A stretch of 64,000 bases of DNA from Tremella fuciformis. Taxonomy: Eukaryota > Basidiomycota > Tremellomycetes > Tremellales > Tremellaceae. Positions within the stretch are counted from its first letter, which is position 1, and every line of letters begins with the position of its first letter. This document shows positions 44,972 through 62,288 of this stretch, piece by piece. The DNA lies in NCBI GenBank assembly GCA_032768795.1, contig CP136490.1, positions 4,588,001 through 4,652,000 of the forward strand. The letters are read 5' to 3'. Made by a program: the position numbers and the translations under genes. The notes under the pieces were generated by a model. That model saw only the letters and a program-made list of their open reading frames with translations. It searched no databases and was not told the origin of the DNA.

Positions 44972-45818
44972 ATGGAGTCGTCGGCAAGACACGCACTGAG
45001 GCTCGCCTTGGGCCTCCGTCAGGCTTCGAGATCCCTTCACACAAGCTCAGCACGGCGATCCCACATCGGCTCGTTGCCCATCCCCATACCACCCACTGTG
45101 ACCGTCACCCTCCCCACCTCATCCATCTCGCCTTCCCTGCCGCTCGCCTCGCCGTCAGCACAGCGCTTCATTACCATATCAGGTCCACTAGGCTCGCAAA
45201 CAGTACCAGTGACGCCGCCCATCATCCTCTCCGACCCGTCTGCCTCAACATCATCCAGCACACAACCGACCCTGTCGCTGACGATTCACGATGCGTCCAA
45301 CAAGAAGCAGCGCTCGCTCTGGGGTCTGACGCGCTCGCTCATCCACAACGCTATCAAAGGCGTATCTGAGGGGTACTCTCTGGAGCTGCGGCTGGTCGGT
45401 GTGGGTTATAGGGCCGCAGTCGAGCCGATTCCGCCAGTCTTCCTCGCGCTACAAGCTCAGATGCCGCGCGTAGCTCGACCCGCTAAGCCCGGTGCTCCAC
45501 CATACGTCCTACCGCCTCTGCCGAAAGATCGATTGAACCTGAAGCTTGGATATGCTCATCCTGTACTGGTGGATATACCGGCAGGCATCACCGTCGAGAC
45601 ACCTCAGCCGACAAAGGTTGTATTGAAGGGAAGCGACAAGCAGAAGCTGGGGCTGTTCGCGGCCAAGATCAGGCGATGGAGGAAGCCGGAACCGTATAGA
45701 GGCAAGGTGAGCGTCGTTGCTGCTATGATGGAGAGTTACAAGGGACCCTTGACTGACTGAACAGGGTATTTTCGTTGGCGACGAAACCATCAAGCTCAAG
45801 GAGATCAAGAAGAAGTAG
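44972..45818 (+). CDS. MRPL6: Mitochondrial large-subunit ribosomal protein uL6m
   Basis: A structural protein of the mitochondrial 54S ribosomal subunit. ATG at 44972 begins MESSARHALRLALGLRQASR, a typical mitochondrial presequence. The uL6 fold shows LTRSLIHNAIKGVSEGYSLE, LRLVGVGYRAAVE, LNLKLGYAHPVLVDIPAGI and KQKLGLFAAKIRRWRKPEPY. A single intron after RGK leads to the last exon GIFVGDETIKLKEIKKK. About 265 residues. Confidence 0.93.
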
Positions 45819-45881
45819 TCTCTTTCCTTATGCGGTGCTTGACGAGCATATGCATGGTGGCAACCGCGGTGCCGAAGCACC

Positions 45882-47771
45882 TCAATCGTTATTGACCTGA
45901 AGCCTCTCCTCCCAGCCGGCGAAGAAGTCTACGCAAATTTTCGGATCTCTTCTACCTCGTTCGTCGCATCCTAGCAGGCCTTGCCAGAGCGGTACAACAC
46001 CGCCATCCTCCTCTCCAATCACTTGTCCCGTCTCACGCAATACAATGTCTGTATGGCCGCTCGAGCGATGAACGTACGCTACCGCGTCGTGGGTTGGTGC
46101 TGGAGGGAAATGAACCGAGTCGACTTGTTCTGACCTGTTTGTCAGCTTCCCGGCCCGTGAATAGTCAATTGCGCGCACTCCGGCAGATACAGTTCAGGAA
46201 GCTTGTTCGGCGCCGCTTCCGAGGATGGCGCGCCTCGTCCTGCTAACTCGGCTTCAATCTGCCAAGCAGCCATCTGTGACCCCGAGAAGCTGATTTTCAG
46301 CTGTCCCTCGTCTTCGCCTGAGCTTCACTGACCTATTTGAGGCGCATGCGGTATATACAGCACGCCTTGCTACAGCTAACAAGTCCGAGCCGTCCGCAAG
46401 GTCTGATATACTCTGTGCCCATCGTTTTGAGATTCCACCGGGCGAATCAGAAGAGTTCTTCGTCCGAAGGCGATCGATCAATCTGGGTACCCCCGAAGGC
46501 TTACTTTGCTCTTTGATGAATGCTTGCCAATCTTGACGCACATTCGCTTTTTCAAGTCGTTCGGGAGCGAGGGGTAAGACTGCTAGCTGTGGGGAAGATG
46601 CGATAAGCTCTCCGGTCTGTCCGATGACGAGAGAGCCTAAAAGCGGTATCGATGAGGCGTTCGAGTCGTGTTTAGGGTGCGTGAGTGATTGCGTGGTCGT
46701 CACTACCCGCCACAGGTCTGCTGAAATCTGATCGACGTTCGTGACCTTGGGCCAGGTTGTGAGATCTGATCCCAAGATTCCTGGATCATCGCCTTCGGCC
46801 GTCTGATGTTGACCGCAGCCAAGCTGCATGTTGGTGTGTAAGCGGGTGATCCAGAAGCGTATGGCTACCATGAAACCCTCGGGACAATTAACAGAATACA
46901 ACTTGAGGTCAAAACCGTCGAAAGCAAGCGATGACAGGTCCGATGGGTCTACTGAGGGTCGCGGTGCAGAGCGTGATGCGTTCAAGTGCTTGAACATCTC
47001 ATTGAGGAAATGCGACCGCATGTAGGCCGTTCTTTCTGCAGGCGTATTGAGCTTGATTGCATCGGGGCGTGTTAGTGCTGCAACCGATGCGGGTTGCGGT
47101 GATGGCTTGGCCGTGACCTGAGGCGGCGGCACGAAACGAGCTCGCAGGACGCCTGTAGCTTTTTCGGGTGCATTTGAGACGATTCGAGCTGCTTTTGTCT
47201 GCTTCTGAACCTGACGTTTGACGATTGCTGTGTGTTCGGCGGGGGTGAGAGCGATAGTCGAGCCTGCGGTGGACTCTGGCAGAGGAGACCGTTTGAGCTG
47301 CAGTCCCGACGCGGGAGTACACGGTGCCACGTTTGCGGATCGACCTGCGCGAGGATCAGTCAGGGCTGGGGGCCGCTTTTTGGCAGAGTCGGACAGCGAG
47401 GTTGTCGAGAGGACTGCTGTCGATGTGGCCTCTCTCGGCTCGGCCACGACTTTTCTCTTCTTGGTCTGCAGACTGTCCGCTGTATCTTGCGCTCGTGAGG
47501 GATGTGTGGATGTAACTTGAGCATCAGAAGTCGGCAGAACCCTCGTAGACGAGACAGATGGTGAGCGTTGATCAGCTTGTGCAATCGGAGTACCCGATGC
47601 GGCCAGTATGCGACTGATCAGATCCGCTTTCGACAACTTGGAGTAACCGGTGATCTTCAGCTGCGACTGTTCAGCGGCTGTGCGGTCTCACTGTCGAACC
47701 CAGCCCACCTCCTTGCATCGCTTCTTGAGCTCAGGAAGCTTGAACTTCTCCAGCTCTGCTGTAGTCATCAT
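45882..47771 (-). CDS. SAP-domain protein of unknown function
   Basis: The N terminus MMTTAELEKFKLPELKKRCK, and after a short intron LKITGYSKLSKADLISRIL, forms a SAP helix-turn-helix, a DNA/RNA-binding motif. A Ser/Thr/Ala-rich linker with a basic stretch follows (QTKKRKVVAEPRE). Then comes a folded region with LNEMFKHLNASR, LKLYSVNCPEGFMVAIRFWI and DQISADLWRVVTTTQS. Two more introns lead to the C terminus VDFFAGWEERLQVNND; the last (donor GTATCT, acceptor AAACAG, near 46136-46193) bypasses a stop at 46142. I do not recognise the family beyond SAP. A nuclear role is inferred. Confidence 0.65.
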
Positions 47772-47947
47772 CCGTTGAACTCGCCCCCGTCGCAGTGAGG
47801 ATACAAGACCACTCTCGTGTGGCCTTGCCAGCCATAGCGCTTGGACCTCTCCGGAGAAAATGCAAAATCAAAACGAATATCTCTCGACGCGTCTGTCTTT
47901 GGAACAGCACTGAGCTCGTCCTCCTTTTCAACATATCCCATGATGCC
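47772..47947. promoter_or_regulatory. Compact bidirectional promoter
   Basis: About 176 bp between the SAP-protein start (-) and the kinase start (+). No TATA box is evident. Confidence 0.45.
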
Positions 47948-50242
47948 ATGAACCCACCGAGCTACGCCCAGCGTCGGCGCAGACTTCACCAGTGTCTCAG
48001 CACGGCACCCTCAGGCCACGCCCAAAGCGCTTTCCAAGTCGCAGGGCGGACAGACGGATCCGAGTCTGCTCGCAAAGACGCCCAGCTGGACGAGCTTCTT
48101 CTGCAGAGTTGGACAGGTCGGAAGAACGAAAGATCGCCGGGAGAGCACGGTAGGTCTACTCGGTCGCGATGGAACAAAGCTGATCTCAGCCCTTGACGGC
48201 ATCAACCACCTCCGCCTGCAAACCACTGATTTCTCGATCATCGGACGAGCTGGAGATGGTCAATTCGGGACGGTGGGTGGCGGCGGTGAAGCCAATCTTG
48301 CTCATTTGTCCAGGTAGATGCAGCCAGGTGTTCCATCAACAATGGGATATATGCTATCAAGACGATATCTAAGATTGCTGCTGTGCGAGCAGGGCCAGTG
48401 CGCCAGATCCTCGTGCAATTGCTCCTCTCTAAAAAACAGCAACTGGCATTAGCGCACGAACGGCACCTCCACATCTTAGCTACGGTACAGACCAGCCAAG
48501 GCAAAGAAGTCCCGGCTCCACGCCTGATCGCTGCCTTCCAAGACGAGGAAACGTTTTGTGCCGTGCTCGACTATGCGCCCTGTGGGACGCTGTGGGACAG
48601 GTTGTGCAGTGACCCAGCAAGCCTCACGAATAACGTCTCGATGAGCGACACGGAGACAATACGGCCCCTACCCATCGAGGAGCTGCGGTGGTGCGGGTCT
48701 CAGATGGTCCAAGCAATTGCTTGGGTCCACTCGGCAGGCTTTGCGCATCGGTAAGCTCCCAACCAGACGGAAACCATTGCTGATGCAGCAGTGATATTAA
48801 GCCTCACAACTTTCTCATCACGCCTCCATATCGGATTCTTCTCACAGATTTTGGGTCTGCATGCCCTCTTCTCTCCACCACGCACCCTCATATCAAGTTT
48901 CGACCTGGGGCGATTCATAAAGATCATTGCGCTCTAGCTGCAGGTACGCCCGACTACGTCTCGCCCGAAGTATTGCAAATGGCGGAAGATGCCGCACTCG
49001 AGGCATTCATGGGCGGCGAAGATGATCCTGACCAGACCGTCAAGGCCTCAGCTGCACAGCACAACCGTGAAGGCTACGACTGGGGAGTGGACTGGTGGAG
49101 TTTGGGTTCAACATTGTTCGAGATGGCGACGGGACAAGCGCCTTTCTGGGCACGGACCGTGGAGCAAACTTATCGCAAGATTTCCAATCACCAGGTGGAG
49201 GAAGCATCACAAGCCACAAACATTTTGCTGAGAACAGGCTCATCTGCACTTTCCAGCGTCTGTGCCGGCTGACTTGCGATCTCTGCTGCAGAGGTGGGTT
49301 GGTATTGGCAACCTCCTAGCTGACTTGATAGTTTGCTACAACCTGCTAGTGACCGATTGGGCCGTGACGCCGCAGCGGCAGTCTCGAGCCATCTTTTCTT
49401 CGACTTACACGGCACTCCAGAGGGTGACATTACTCTTCCAAAATCCATGGAACCATTCAAGCTGACAGTCGCAGCCTTGATGAAAGGGATCTCCCCTCCT
49501 CCTATTCGAGAACTGGCAGATCCGAAATCCAAGCTCGATCTCACGTTAGCAGGAACGGGATCATTTGGAGAATTGACCTTCTCGCACTTCTTCCAACAAT
49601 CTTCGATCATCACCGCAGATTCGCGCTCAGAGCCCAGCGATGGCATATCAGGTCACGAATATCGAGGGGACTGGCACCGATGGGTCGGCTGGACTTGGCA
49701 CCCGCCGCCGTCAGTATTCGAAGATCCTCCCGACTTCGATATCCCCCTCGTGTCGATATCCCGCCGTGAAACTCCGTCGCATGTTACACCGGTGCGCCCC
49801 AGCAGCAGGCCCACGTTGTACGCCACGCCAATTCCCGGCTCAGCCGCCCGCACTCGACCGATATCGGAACGAAGGGCATTCGCAGAGCTGCTCGAATGTG
49901 TACAATCAAGCGCGAAGAAACGCGCATCCGTGAAACGACCGAGCGTTGGAGATTCGCCCTTCCCTCGTCAGGCGCGAGTCGTCATGCCGACTCCCACCCC
50001 GGCCACCCGACTACAGAGACCTCTTTCGCGTCAATCCACAATGCTGCTCGAATCGCCACCTCAGGCATCCAGGCCGCTGTCGGACGTGACAAATCTCTCT
50101 GATTTGGAACAGTGGCACGAAAACCTTGAATCGAGTCTAAAGGTCAGTAGCTTCAGTGCGTCACGTAGCGATCGCTGATTCGCAGGACCTTGATGACCGC
50201 TTCAGCCGTCTTTCGGCGAGGTTCAGTTCGCCAGCGCCATGA
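47948..50242 (+). CDS. AGC-type serine/threonine protein kinase (DMPK/MRCK-like)
   Basis: The kinase domain has the Gly loop GRAGDGQFGTV, the ATP-binding Lys in YAIKTISK, the catalytic loop HRDIKPHNFL, DFGSA, and the activation/P+1 segment AGTPDYVSPEVL. It then has DWWSLGSTLFEMATGQAPF, which is characteristic of AGC kinases. The hinge is DYAPCGTLWDRL. An acidic insert (GGEDDPDQTV) sits in the activation region. After the kinase comes WHRWVGWTWHPP, a possible hydrophobic motif, then a Pro/Arg/Ser-rich tail ending LKDLDDRFSRLSARF. About eight introns. An N-terminal segment starts MNPPSYAQRRRRLHQCL. The specific subfamily is uncertain. Confidence 0.8.
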
Positions 50243-50689
50243 TGGATTCATGGACAGTCTTGTTGTATGATTCTGCCGGTAGTGTTGCTTTCCATACAGA
50301 TAATGGACACACCTTATCGAGGATATAATGCTTTTTAGCCCCGCCCCCCTCTCATCCACGGCCATAGAACGCGAAAAATGCCCCATCCCGTCTGCTCTGG
50401 GAAGCCAAATCGTGTATCGCCTAGTCAGTACCACCGTGGGGGACCAGGTGGGAATCCTGGGTGCTGTGGTTTTTGCCGGCGCGCAGGTCACCAAGCAACG
50501 TGAGGCGATGCTCGATGCATGGGGCAGCCAGACACGCCTTTGCATTTTTAGGAGGCAACGACAGAAGCAGATAATTACGAAAATCCGCCACTTGGTACCT
50601 GGATGGTAGTCGCCACCTTTGACCACCGCCAAAAAGTCGGACATCCTCCTTGCCTCGCTTCGCTCATATACACCTTGTGAACACCCAAG
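50243..50689. other. Intergenic region kinase-COX20
   Basis: A 447-bp gap with the kinase 3' UTR and COX20 promoter. Minus-strand ORFs here lack any domain. I see no RNA gene. Confidence 0.4.
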
Positions 50690-51303
50690 ATGACCCGCGC
50701 CGAACGCCCACCGCTCAATATCCCATCTGGCAACTCGCCCATCTCGCCCGATCCATCGCCCGAGGTCCCGCCAGACGAACGGCGGACGGGGGATACCGTC
50801 AAAGACCTCAAGACGGCCGTATCGGTGGGTTCGCTCCGTCCATTCTCCTGCCTAGCCCGAGCCTGCACTGTGGTCGTGGTCGTATGAAGGCAGGAGAGAG
50901 AGGAAGGGAGGAGCTGACGGTATCGCAGCGGATAGACGTGGTGCACGATTTCGAGAATATTGGCTCTATACCTTGTGCACGGACGAGCTTGCTGTATGGT
51001 ATCGCCGGCGGGAGTGGAGTGGGCGCGATACGCTACCTCGGCTCGAGACGGCCTGGGCTGGCTGCAAATTGGGCCATGGCGGGATTCGTGGTGATTTCCA
51101 TCATGCAGTGGTGAGCTCCTTTTCTGGACCGCTCGCAGTCTCAGCTGAGCGGCAGGGAGCTGTGTACGCGAGCTAGAGCAAAAGAGCTGCAGCAGATGCG
51201 CCTGATCCAGGAGCGATTCCCACATCGGCACATCTCCAATCTGAAGAAGAGGGGAGAAGATCCACCGGGAACCGCCAGCAGCACAACAAATGACCCATCA
51301 TAA
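50690..51303 (+). CDS. COX20: Cox20 cytochrome c oxidase assembly chaperone
   Basis: A mitochondrial inner-membrane chaperone of newly made Cox2. Spliced from three exons: the N-terminal MTRAERPPLNIPSGNSPISP, then after an intron IGSIPCARTSLLYGIAGGSG and RYLGSRRPGLAANWAMAGFV, giving two membrane segments. A last exon starts ELCTRARAKELQQMRLIQER. The IPCARxSLLYGIAGG and ANWA motifs are diagnostic of the COX20/FAM36A family. About 155 residues, stop TAA at 51301. Confidence 0.92.
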
Positions 51304-51483
51304 TGTCCTTACGAGCAGCTTAGCATAGCACAGCGACGAGCAGGGCCCCTGCCAAGCATTTGTAACGATTCATGCACATCTCATCCATCTACCAACACAT
51401 ACGAGGGGGTCGTCAACAGCCGGGTGGGAAGTGCGTCAAGGCGGATGAGGTTTCGCAGGGGTGCAAGGTTGTCGATGAGTCGA

Positions 51484-52584
51484 TTACAGGTCGGCGTCGT
51501 CCTAACGGCGTCAGCACACTGCTTTGGCACATTTCGCAGGACACTCACCTCATCGGGAAGAGGGGCGGCAGCAGCGGCGGCGAAGTCTTGCTCGATCTTC
51601 GCGCGGGTGGCGTCGTCGATGACGACTTCCGGAGGGAGAAGAGCAGGGGCGGCGACAAACTCAAGGGTGGGGTTACCAACGAGCTTCCTCGCGAGCCACA
51701 GGAACGGCTTCTCGAAGTTGTACTGCGGGTCAGACAAATCACCGCTCAGCGAAGGACCCAGCGCACGTTGGACTTTGCCGAGATCTCAAAGTATTGCAAG
51801 TTCTCTGATTCCGTCAGCTGATGCATGGGGTCCGTGCAGATCAGACGCACTCTTGCGGTGGAAGGTGACGTTGCCGGTCTTGACTTTACGCTCCTAGCAC
51901 ATCAGCTAGTCTCTGAGAGCATATGTAACGCCTAGGCGCACTTTTACGTCGACCTTGTTGCCGCACAGAACGATGGGGATGTTCTCGCACACGCGCTCCA
52001 AGTCACGGTGCCAGTTCGGCACGTTCTTGTAGGTGATGCGAGAAGTGACGTCGAACATGATGATACCGCATTGACCCTGGATGTAGTAGCCGTCTCGGAG
52101 ACCACCAAACTTCTCCTGGCCGGCCGTGTCCCAGACGTTGAAGCAGATGGTACCGAAGTTGGTGTGGAAGGTGAGTGGGTGGACCTCGACACCGAGGGTG
52201 GCTTGATGTCAGTCCGCATGCGGCGTTGGCGGTGGCGACAGTTGTCAGATCACATACCAATGTACTTCTTCTCGAATTCACCTGCAAGTCAGCGGTAAAT
52301 CACAAGGAGTGGAATAGGGTCGCGTACCAGTCAAGTGGCGCTTGACAAAGGTGGTCTGCGCACTGTCAGCTCGTGGTCAGCATAACAAATGACGGGGAGC
52401 TGACTTTGCCTGGTGGCGAGAAGGAAAGAAAGGCGTTAGCACCCAGTCCCTTGTCTTTGCCTTGCTCCTACATACCCTGAGCACGATCAGCCGGCCGCTT
52501 GCAATAGTCAGAGATGAGAGAACTCACGGTACCACCGTCGCCACACAGCACCATTTTAAAAGTCGCGGAAGGCTGCTCGGACAT
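51484..52584 (-). CDS. GSP1: Ran/Gsp1 nuclear GTPase
   Basis: The GTPase that gives direction to nuclear transport and organises the spindle. [19 protein letters not shown] is followed, after removal of three introns, by [12 protein letters not shown] and [20 protein letters not shown]. Other motifs are [32 protein letters not shown] and [20 protein letters not shown]. The C terminus is PLPDE then, after an intron, DDADL, the acidic Ran tail. Stop TAA at 51484. About nine introns for roughly 215 residues. The P loop can be made only with a one-nucleotide exon (52476) and a five-nucleotide exon (52405-52409). Confidence 0.96.
52405..52409 (-). other. Five-nucleotide exon (GCAAA) of the Ran gene
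   Basis: It lies between intron 2 (acceptor CCAG) and intron 3 (52356-52404, 49 nt; GTCAGC donor, GCTGAC branch, GCGCAG acceptor). Together with the single G before it, it supplies the Gly-Lys codons of the P loop. Confidence 0.8.
52476..52476 (-). other. Candidate single-nucleotide exon (G) of the Ran gene
   Basis: Exon 1 ends with the codon ACC at 52528. Intron 1 (52477-52527, 51 nt) has a GTGAGT donor, a GCTGAT branch and a CTCAG acceptor. The single G at 52476 is followed at once by a GTATGT donor. Intron 2 (52410-52475, 66 nt) has a GCTAAC branch and a CACCAG acceptor. Without this G the joined exons are one base short and the invariant TGK of the P loop cannot be encoded. With it the codons read ACC GGC AAA ACC. 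Confidence 0.72.
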
Positions 52585-52869
52585 TTTGATGGTCGTCTCT
52601 AGGTCGTTTTCCGAATCTGTCGTGCGCGGCGAGAAAGAGAGAGAGACAAGGTATACAAGCCGAGTCTTTTGCGAGGTCAGAAAAAGTGTGAAGAGTAAGA
52701 GAATGTGAACCGTGTCTTTGCTGGTGCAAGGTGGCTCTGCGAGATCAACCAACGGGTCAATTTTAATTTCGCGATTTTTATCATTTTCTCCGAAGTCCAC
52801 ACGAGTGGCGAACGAACCGACGTCAGAGCACAAGAAGCGTGTTCAACGACTCGTATCGGCGTGCAGAGT
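52585..52869. promoter_or_regulatory. Divergent promoter region Ran / UPF3
   Basis: About 285 bp shared by Ran (-) and UPF3 (+). Ran's side is rich in CT/GA repeats (GAAAGAGAGAGAGA at about 52634). No other feature is seen. Confidence 0.45.
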
Positions 52870-54282
52870 ATGTCGACGACAGACATGGTCGAGGGGGATG
52901 GCCAGGGCGAAGCGTCAACATCCGCCGCCCAGCAGACCGGGCCGACGAGTCGGGTAAAGCTCGTTGTCCGGCGATTGCCCCCTACGCTACCGGAAGACAT
53001 CTTCTGGACGTCCGTCTCGACGTGGGTGACGCCGGCGTGTCAATGGAAGCGATACATCAGGGGTCGGGCTGCCGAAGGGTGAGTACCCGTAAGGCTCGAC
53101 AGCGTTCCGCGTGGCTGAATGGCAGAGCGGAGCGGGCGCGCTTCTCTCGCGCATACTGCTCGTTGATGCCGGACGAGGCGACGGCATTTCGCACTTCCTT
53201 TCACGGACACGTGTACCGGTCCAAAGCGGGTCAGCAGCTCTGAAATTCTGGTAATGATGAGAGAGCTGATGGAAAGGCGACGAGTTCCAGGTGCTGATCG
53301 AGCCTGCACCACTGCAGAAGGTGCCCGCGAAGGGCAAGAAACGGCCAGACAAGCACCTGGGCACAATAGATGATGGCGAGCCAGCTACGAAGGTCACGAC
53401 TCGAGCTGACGTACAGATCCCGACTACAAGCATTTCCTCGAACATGGCACGCTGGTGCCCAAGCCTCAGGCTGCTTCCGCCGCACCGGCGCCTCCTGTAG
53501 CACTGGCAGCAGAGGGCTCTACGCCCATTATCGACGCGATCAGGGAGAAGAAAGAAGCGAAGAAGGCTGCGAAGAAAGCAGCGTCCGCCGCGTCTATCGC
53601 GTCCGACCCGGCAGGACAACGATCAGGCGCCCAGGGAGGCAGGGGGGATAAAGCTCCAAAAGGGTCGAAGACATCTAAACCGCCTAAAGAGCCAAAACAG
53701 CCGAAGCAGCCAAAGGTCAAGCCACTCTCTGGGACCAGTCTCGGCGGCAGAGCCGACAATAGCGGCGGGACGACTGACGCGCGCAAGCAGGCGGCGCTGG
53801 CGAGTGTCTCGGCAGCCACGGCGGCGAGGCAGACGGGTGCAGATACCGGTCCCATCCTCGTTGCGGGTCGAGGCAGGGAGACTACGGTCGCTCCTTCAGC
53901 TGCGGCGGCACCGGCAACTGACACAGCTGGCGGAGGACCTGAGGCAGTCGGGGCCACTGGAGGGAAGAAGAAGGGTTCTGGGAAGAAGAAAGCGCCGGAT
54001 GGCGTGTCGGGCTCTTCGGCTTCGATAGCTGCTACCGTTGCAGGTGCTGCGAGTGCAACGCCCGATGCGCACGGGGATGCTGGTAGGGGCCGACGGCGAG
54101 GCGGCGCAAGCGGAAGAGGTGGAGGTGCCGAGCGAGGTCGTTCGGCGCACGGAGCAGTGGTACAAATCTTACAGCAGAATTCGGAAGCGGCCCGTGGTGG
54201 ACCCCCAGGTGGTCGTGGTCGAGGGAGAGGCAGAGGTGGTGCGCCAGGAGCGACCTCATTTGCGGCTCGTATCGACGATTGA
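52870..54282 (+). CDS. UPF3: Upf3 nonsense-mediated decay factor
   Basis: Bridges exon-junction complexes or terminating ribosomes to Upf2 in mRNA surveillance. The Smg4/UPF3 domain reads RVKLVVRRLPPTLPEDIFW, then AERARFSRAYCSLMPDEATA, FHGHVYRSKAGDEFQVLIEP, APLQKVPAKGKKRPDKHLG and TIDDDPDYKHFLE. The TIDDDPDY junction requires a GC-AG intron at 53376-53416. After it comes a low-complexity Ala/Lys/Gly tail with KEAKKAAKKAAS, a PKEPKQPKQPKVK stretch and an RGG-type RGRGRGRGG C terminus, likely RNA-binding. Four introns. Confidence 0.9.
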
Positions 54283-54382
54283 CGTATTGCACATGCATCG
54301 TCGGTAATCCGCACAGCAAGGGATTGCACGATTGGCAGTTATGCATGGATGTAACTGATACAGGTCTGATCGACTATCGGTC

Positions 54383-60058
<5,676 letters not shown>

Positions 60059-60721
60059 GCTGGCGCTGTGAGGATCGGTCCGTGGCCGGGCGAGAGCAGA
60101 TTGAGCACGGGTCGGTGTCAAGACCTGAGAGTCATATGACCTGCGAGATGGTGGGAATCGAAGGCAAGTTGTGAGACGAAGCTGGGCCCAACTCGGTGAT
60201 CATGAGAGTTGACCCTTGTGTGGGCATGGACAGTCTGAAAGGACCGATTATTGGGACGGTGAGATCCTCCCGTTGGCTTCTTTTGTACGTGACTTCCGAT
60301 CGCCTGCTGCGCACTGCCTGTGAAATCGCGAGCTGCTCCAGACACCAGTGAAGGACAGCAAGACAGAGGAGTGGGTTGTTAAGATTTCCTCTGTACAAAA
60401 GCGCTCACATGACCCATGCGAGTCCACTTCCTGTTCGCTCGGATCCGAATGCGACTCGGCTGATCTTGGAACCACGTGCCCCTAAACTCAGGGGTGACTG
60501 CCCGGGAGTATATCTATCATTGAGCGTGTGTTACGTCATTCCGGATTGGGACGAATCCACTCCGTCCCATTAACCGACCAACTGGGGCACCTCTTGCATT
60601 CGTCTCTCTCCTTCTCTCTAGCTCTCATATCCGCATATCTCTGGAAAGGAGACAGCAGGAAGCCCGTGATATCCTATTGAGCCAGAGACGGCCCACTCGC
60701 ACATCGATCCCATCACTCAAC
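60059..60721. promoter_or_regulatory. Divergent promoter region ABCC / GST-like
   Basis: 663 bp upstream of both the ABC transporter (-) and the GST-like gene (+), two detoxification-type genes that might be co-regulated (inference). A pyrimidine-rich CTCTCTCCTTCTCTCT block at about 60603-60618 precedes the GST-like start. No ORF with coding character. Confidence 0.4.
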
Positions 60722-62150
60722 ATGACAGCTGAAGTTCCCAAGGCCATAATCTACTCGTGAGCATCCGGCGAGCTCGCGTGACGGGGCATGTGACATACGG
60801 TCTATGAGCCCTGCAGATCAGACGCAGGGGCTGATGGCAGATGGCATACCTCGGTGTGGGGTACGGTGCCACTGCTCTGCTTGCACGAGAAGGGATACTC
60901 AGAGGACGAGTATGTGACGAGGCAGGTGGACATCAGTGAGTAATGGCATCGATGTCAAGGAGATGCGCTGACTCTGCAGCTAAGGGAGAGGTACGCTATG
61001 TCCGATCATACCCTCGAATGGAGAATGCTGACCTCTTGTAGAACTTCTCTCCCGCCTACTTGAAGTCCGTTGCCGATGAACTCCCCATCCATGCTGACAG
61101 GCAGAATCAATATGAATGGCACGATTCCCACACTGGTAGTGCCGATGCTAGAGACCACCACATCAGATGTAGACAGTCGGTACAGGTCTCTCCGGGACAC
61201 GATTGTGCGTCCCTCTCGCGGATAAATGGGCATCACTGATTCGCAGACCATTTGTGACTTTCTCGATTCCGCCCGAAACCCCAACACCCACAACACGACA
61301 TCACATCGGCCGGCTCCGACTCTGGCACCAGCTACCATCGAGGGTTGGATCCTGTTTTCAGGTAGTCGGACATTCTCGCTGATTGAGGACAGGCAAAGCG
61401 ACCAGCGATCAGCTCATCGCGCTTTGCCACGAGCCTTCCGTTGACCCAAACTTCCTGGCCATGGCTTGCCGAAGTAAGGAGGAGCTCAAGGAGAAAGCCA
61501 AGGGCGCCCAGGGGACTATTGTGAGACAGCGCAGGGCAGCACTGGAGAAGTACATCAAAGAAGCGGAAAAGATTGCGCAGGAGGCCAGCGGCGGGGGCTC
61601 GAGCACGAACGGCAAAGCTTTGACGTACGAGCAGAAGGTTGTCGCGTTCCTCGAGGAGAAGTACTCGTCAAACCAGATCGTCTACGAGGTCTACAGCGAA
61701 AATGTTGGACCCGAAGAGGAGAAGGCGTTCTTTGACGCAAGCATCCGGGGGTGGACTCAGGCCTTGCCAGAAGTCTTGGGCAAGATGGAGACCATCATCA
61801 AAGGCCCCTTCGCTCTAGGGGACCAGGTCGTGCGTACCCTTGGGGTTGAAGTATTGATCTCGTCTGATGATAGTGCCTGGCCGACCTGCACATGATCGCC
61901 TGGCTCGCTCGTCTGATCGGTATTGCAGGTGGCAAGGTGGAGCCGAACGATTACGAGAAGCTGGAGGCTGCTATCAATGGGAAGATTGGCGAGAAGCTGC
62001 GGACGTTCTGGAAGACATGGCTCGAACGAGAGAGCTTCAAGAAGACGTACGTTCCCTGCTAGGATAATCAATTCTATGCTGACGTCCAGCATTTCGGCAT
62101 GGCCTGACCTCGTGTCTGACCTTCCCGCCAGCGAGGTAAACATTCTTTGA
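60722..62150 (+). CDS. Glutathione S-transferase-like protein
   Basis: MTAEVPKAIIYSSDAGADGR opens the protein after a first intron. The N-terminal thioredoxin-like part has LLCLHEKGYSEDEYVTRQVD and ENFSPAYLKINMNGTIPTLV, the last being the typical GST pattern with the cis-Pro. The C-terminal helical half includes KYIKEAEKIAQEASGGGSS, EKYSSNQIVYEVYSE and DLHMIAWLARLIGIAGGKVE, ending near SEVNIL. No typical catalytic Ser/Cys stands out near the N terminus, so activity may differ. Eight or more introns. Next to an ABCC transporter, which in general exports glutathione conjugates. Confidence 0.78.
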
Positions 62151-62288
62151 ACATAGGTATCGGGGCGGCAGTCTGATCGTCCAGGAATGAGGTAGAGCAA
62201 GGGGACAAAGGGTCCATCAGCCATGAGATGGGGACCGAGAGAAGGTGTATACATCCAAAACTATGCATGGTGCTTCATTGCTGCTTCC

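Noticed and set aside
46142..46144. TGA at 46142 as the end of the SAP-domain gene
   Set aside because: A well-formed intron (GTATCT donor, GCTGAC branch, AAACAG acceptor) removes it and links in frame to a further coding exon ending at 45882.
50575..51231. 218-codon minus-strand ORF over COX20
   Set aside because: COX20 on the plus strand has recognised family motifs and clean introns; the antisense ORF has none.
53466..54329. 287-codon minus-strand ORF opposite UPF3
   Set aside because: It is the antisense of the Ala/Gly/Lys-rich UPF3 tail; low-complexity GC-rich sequence keeps the other frame open.
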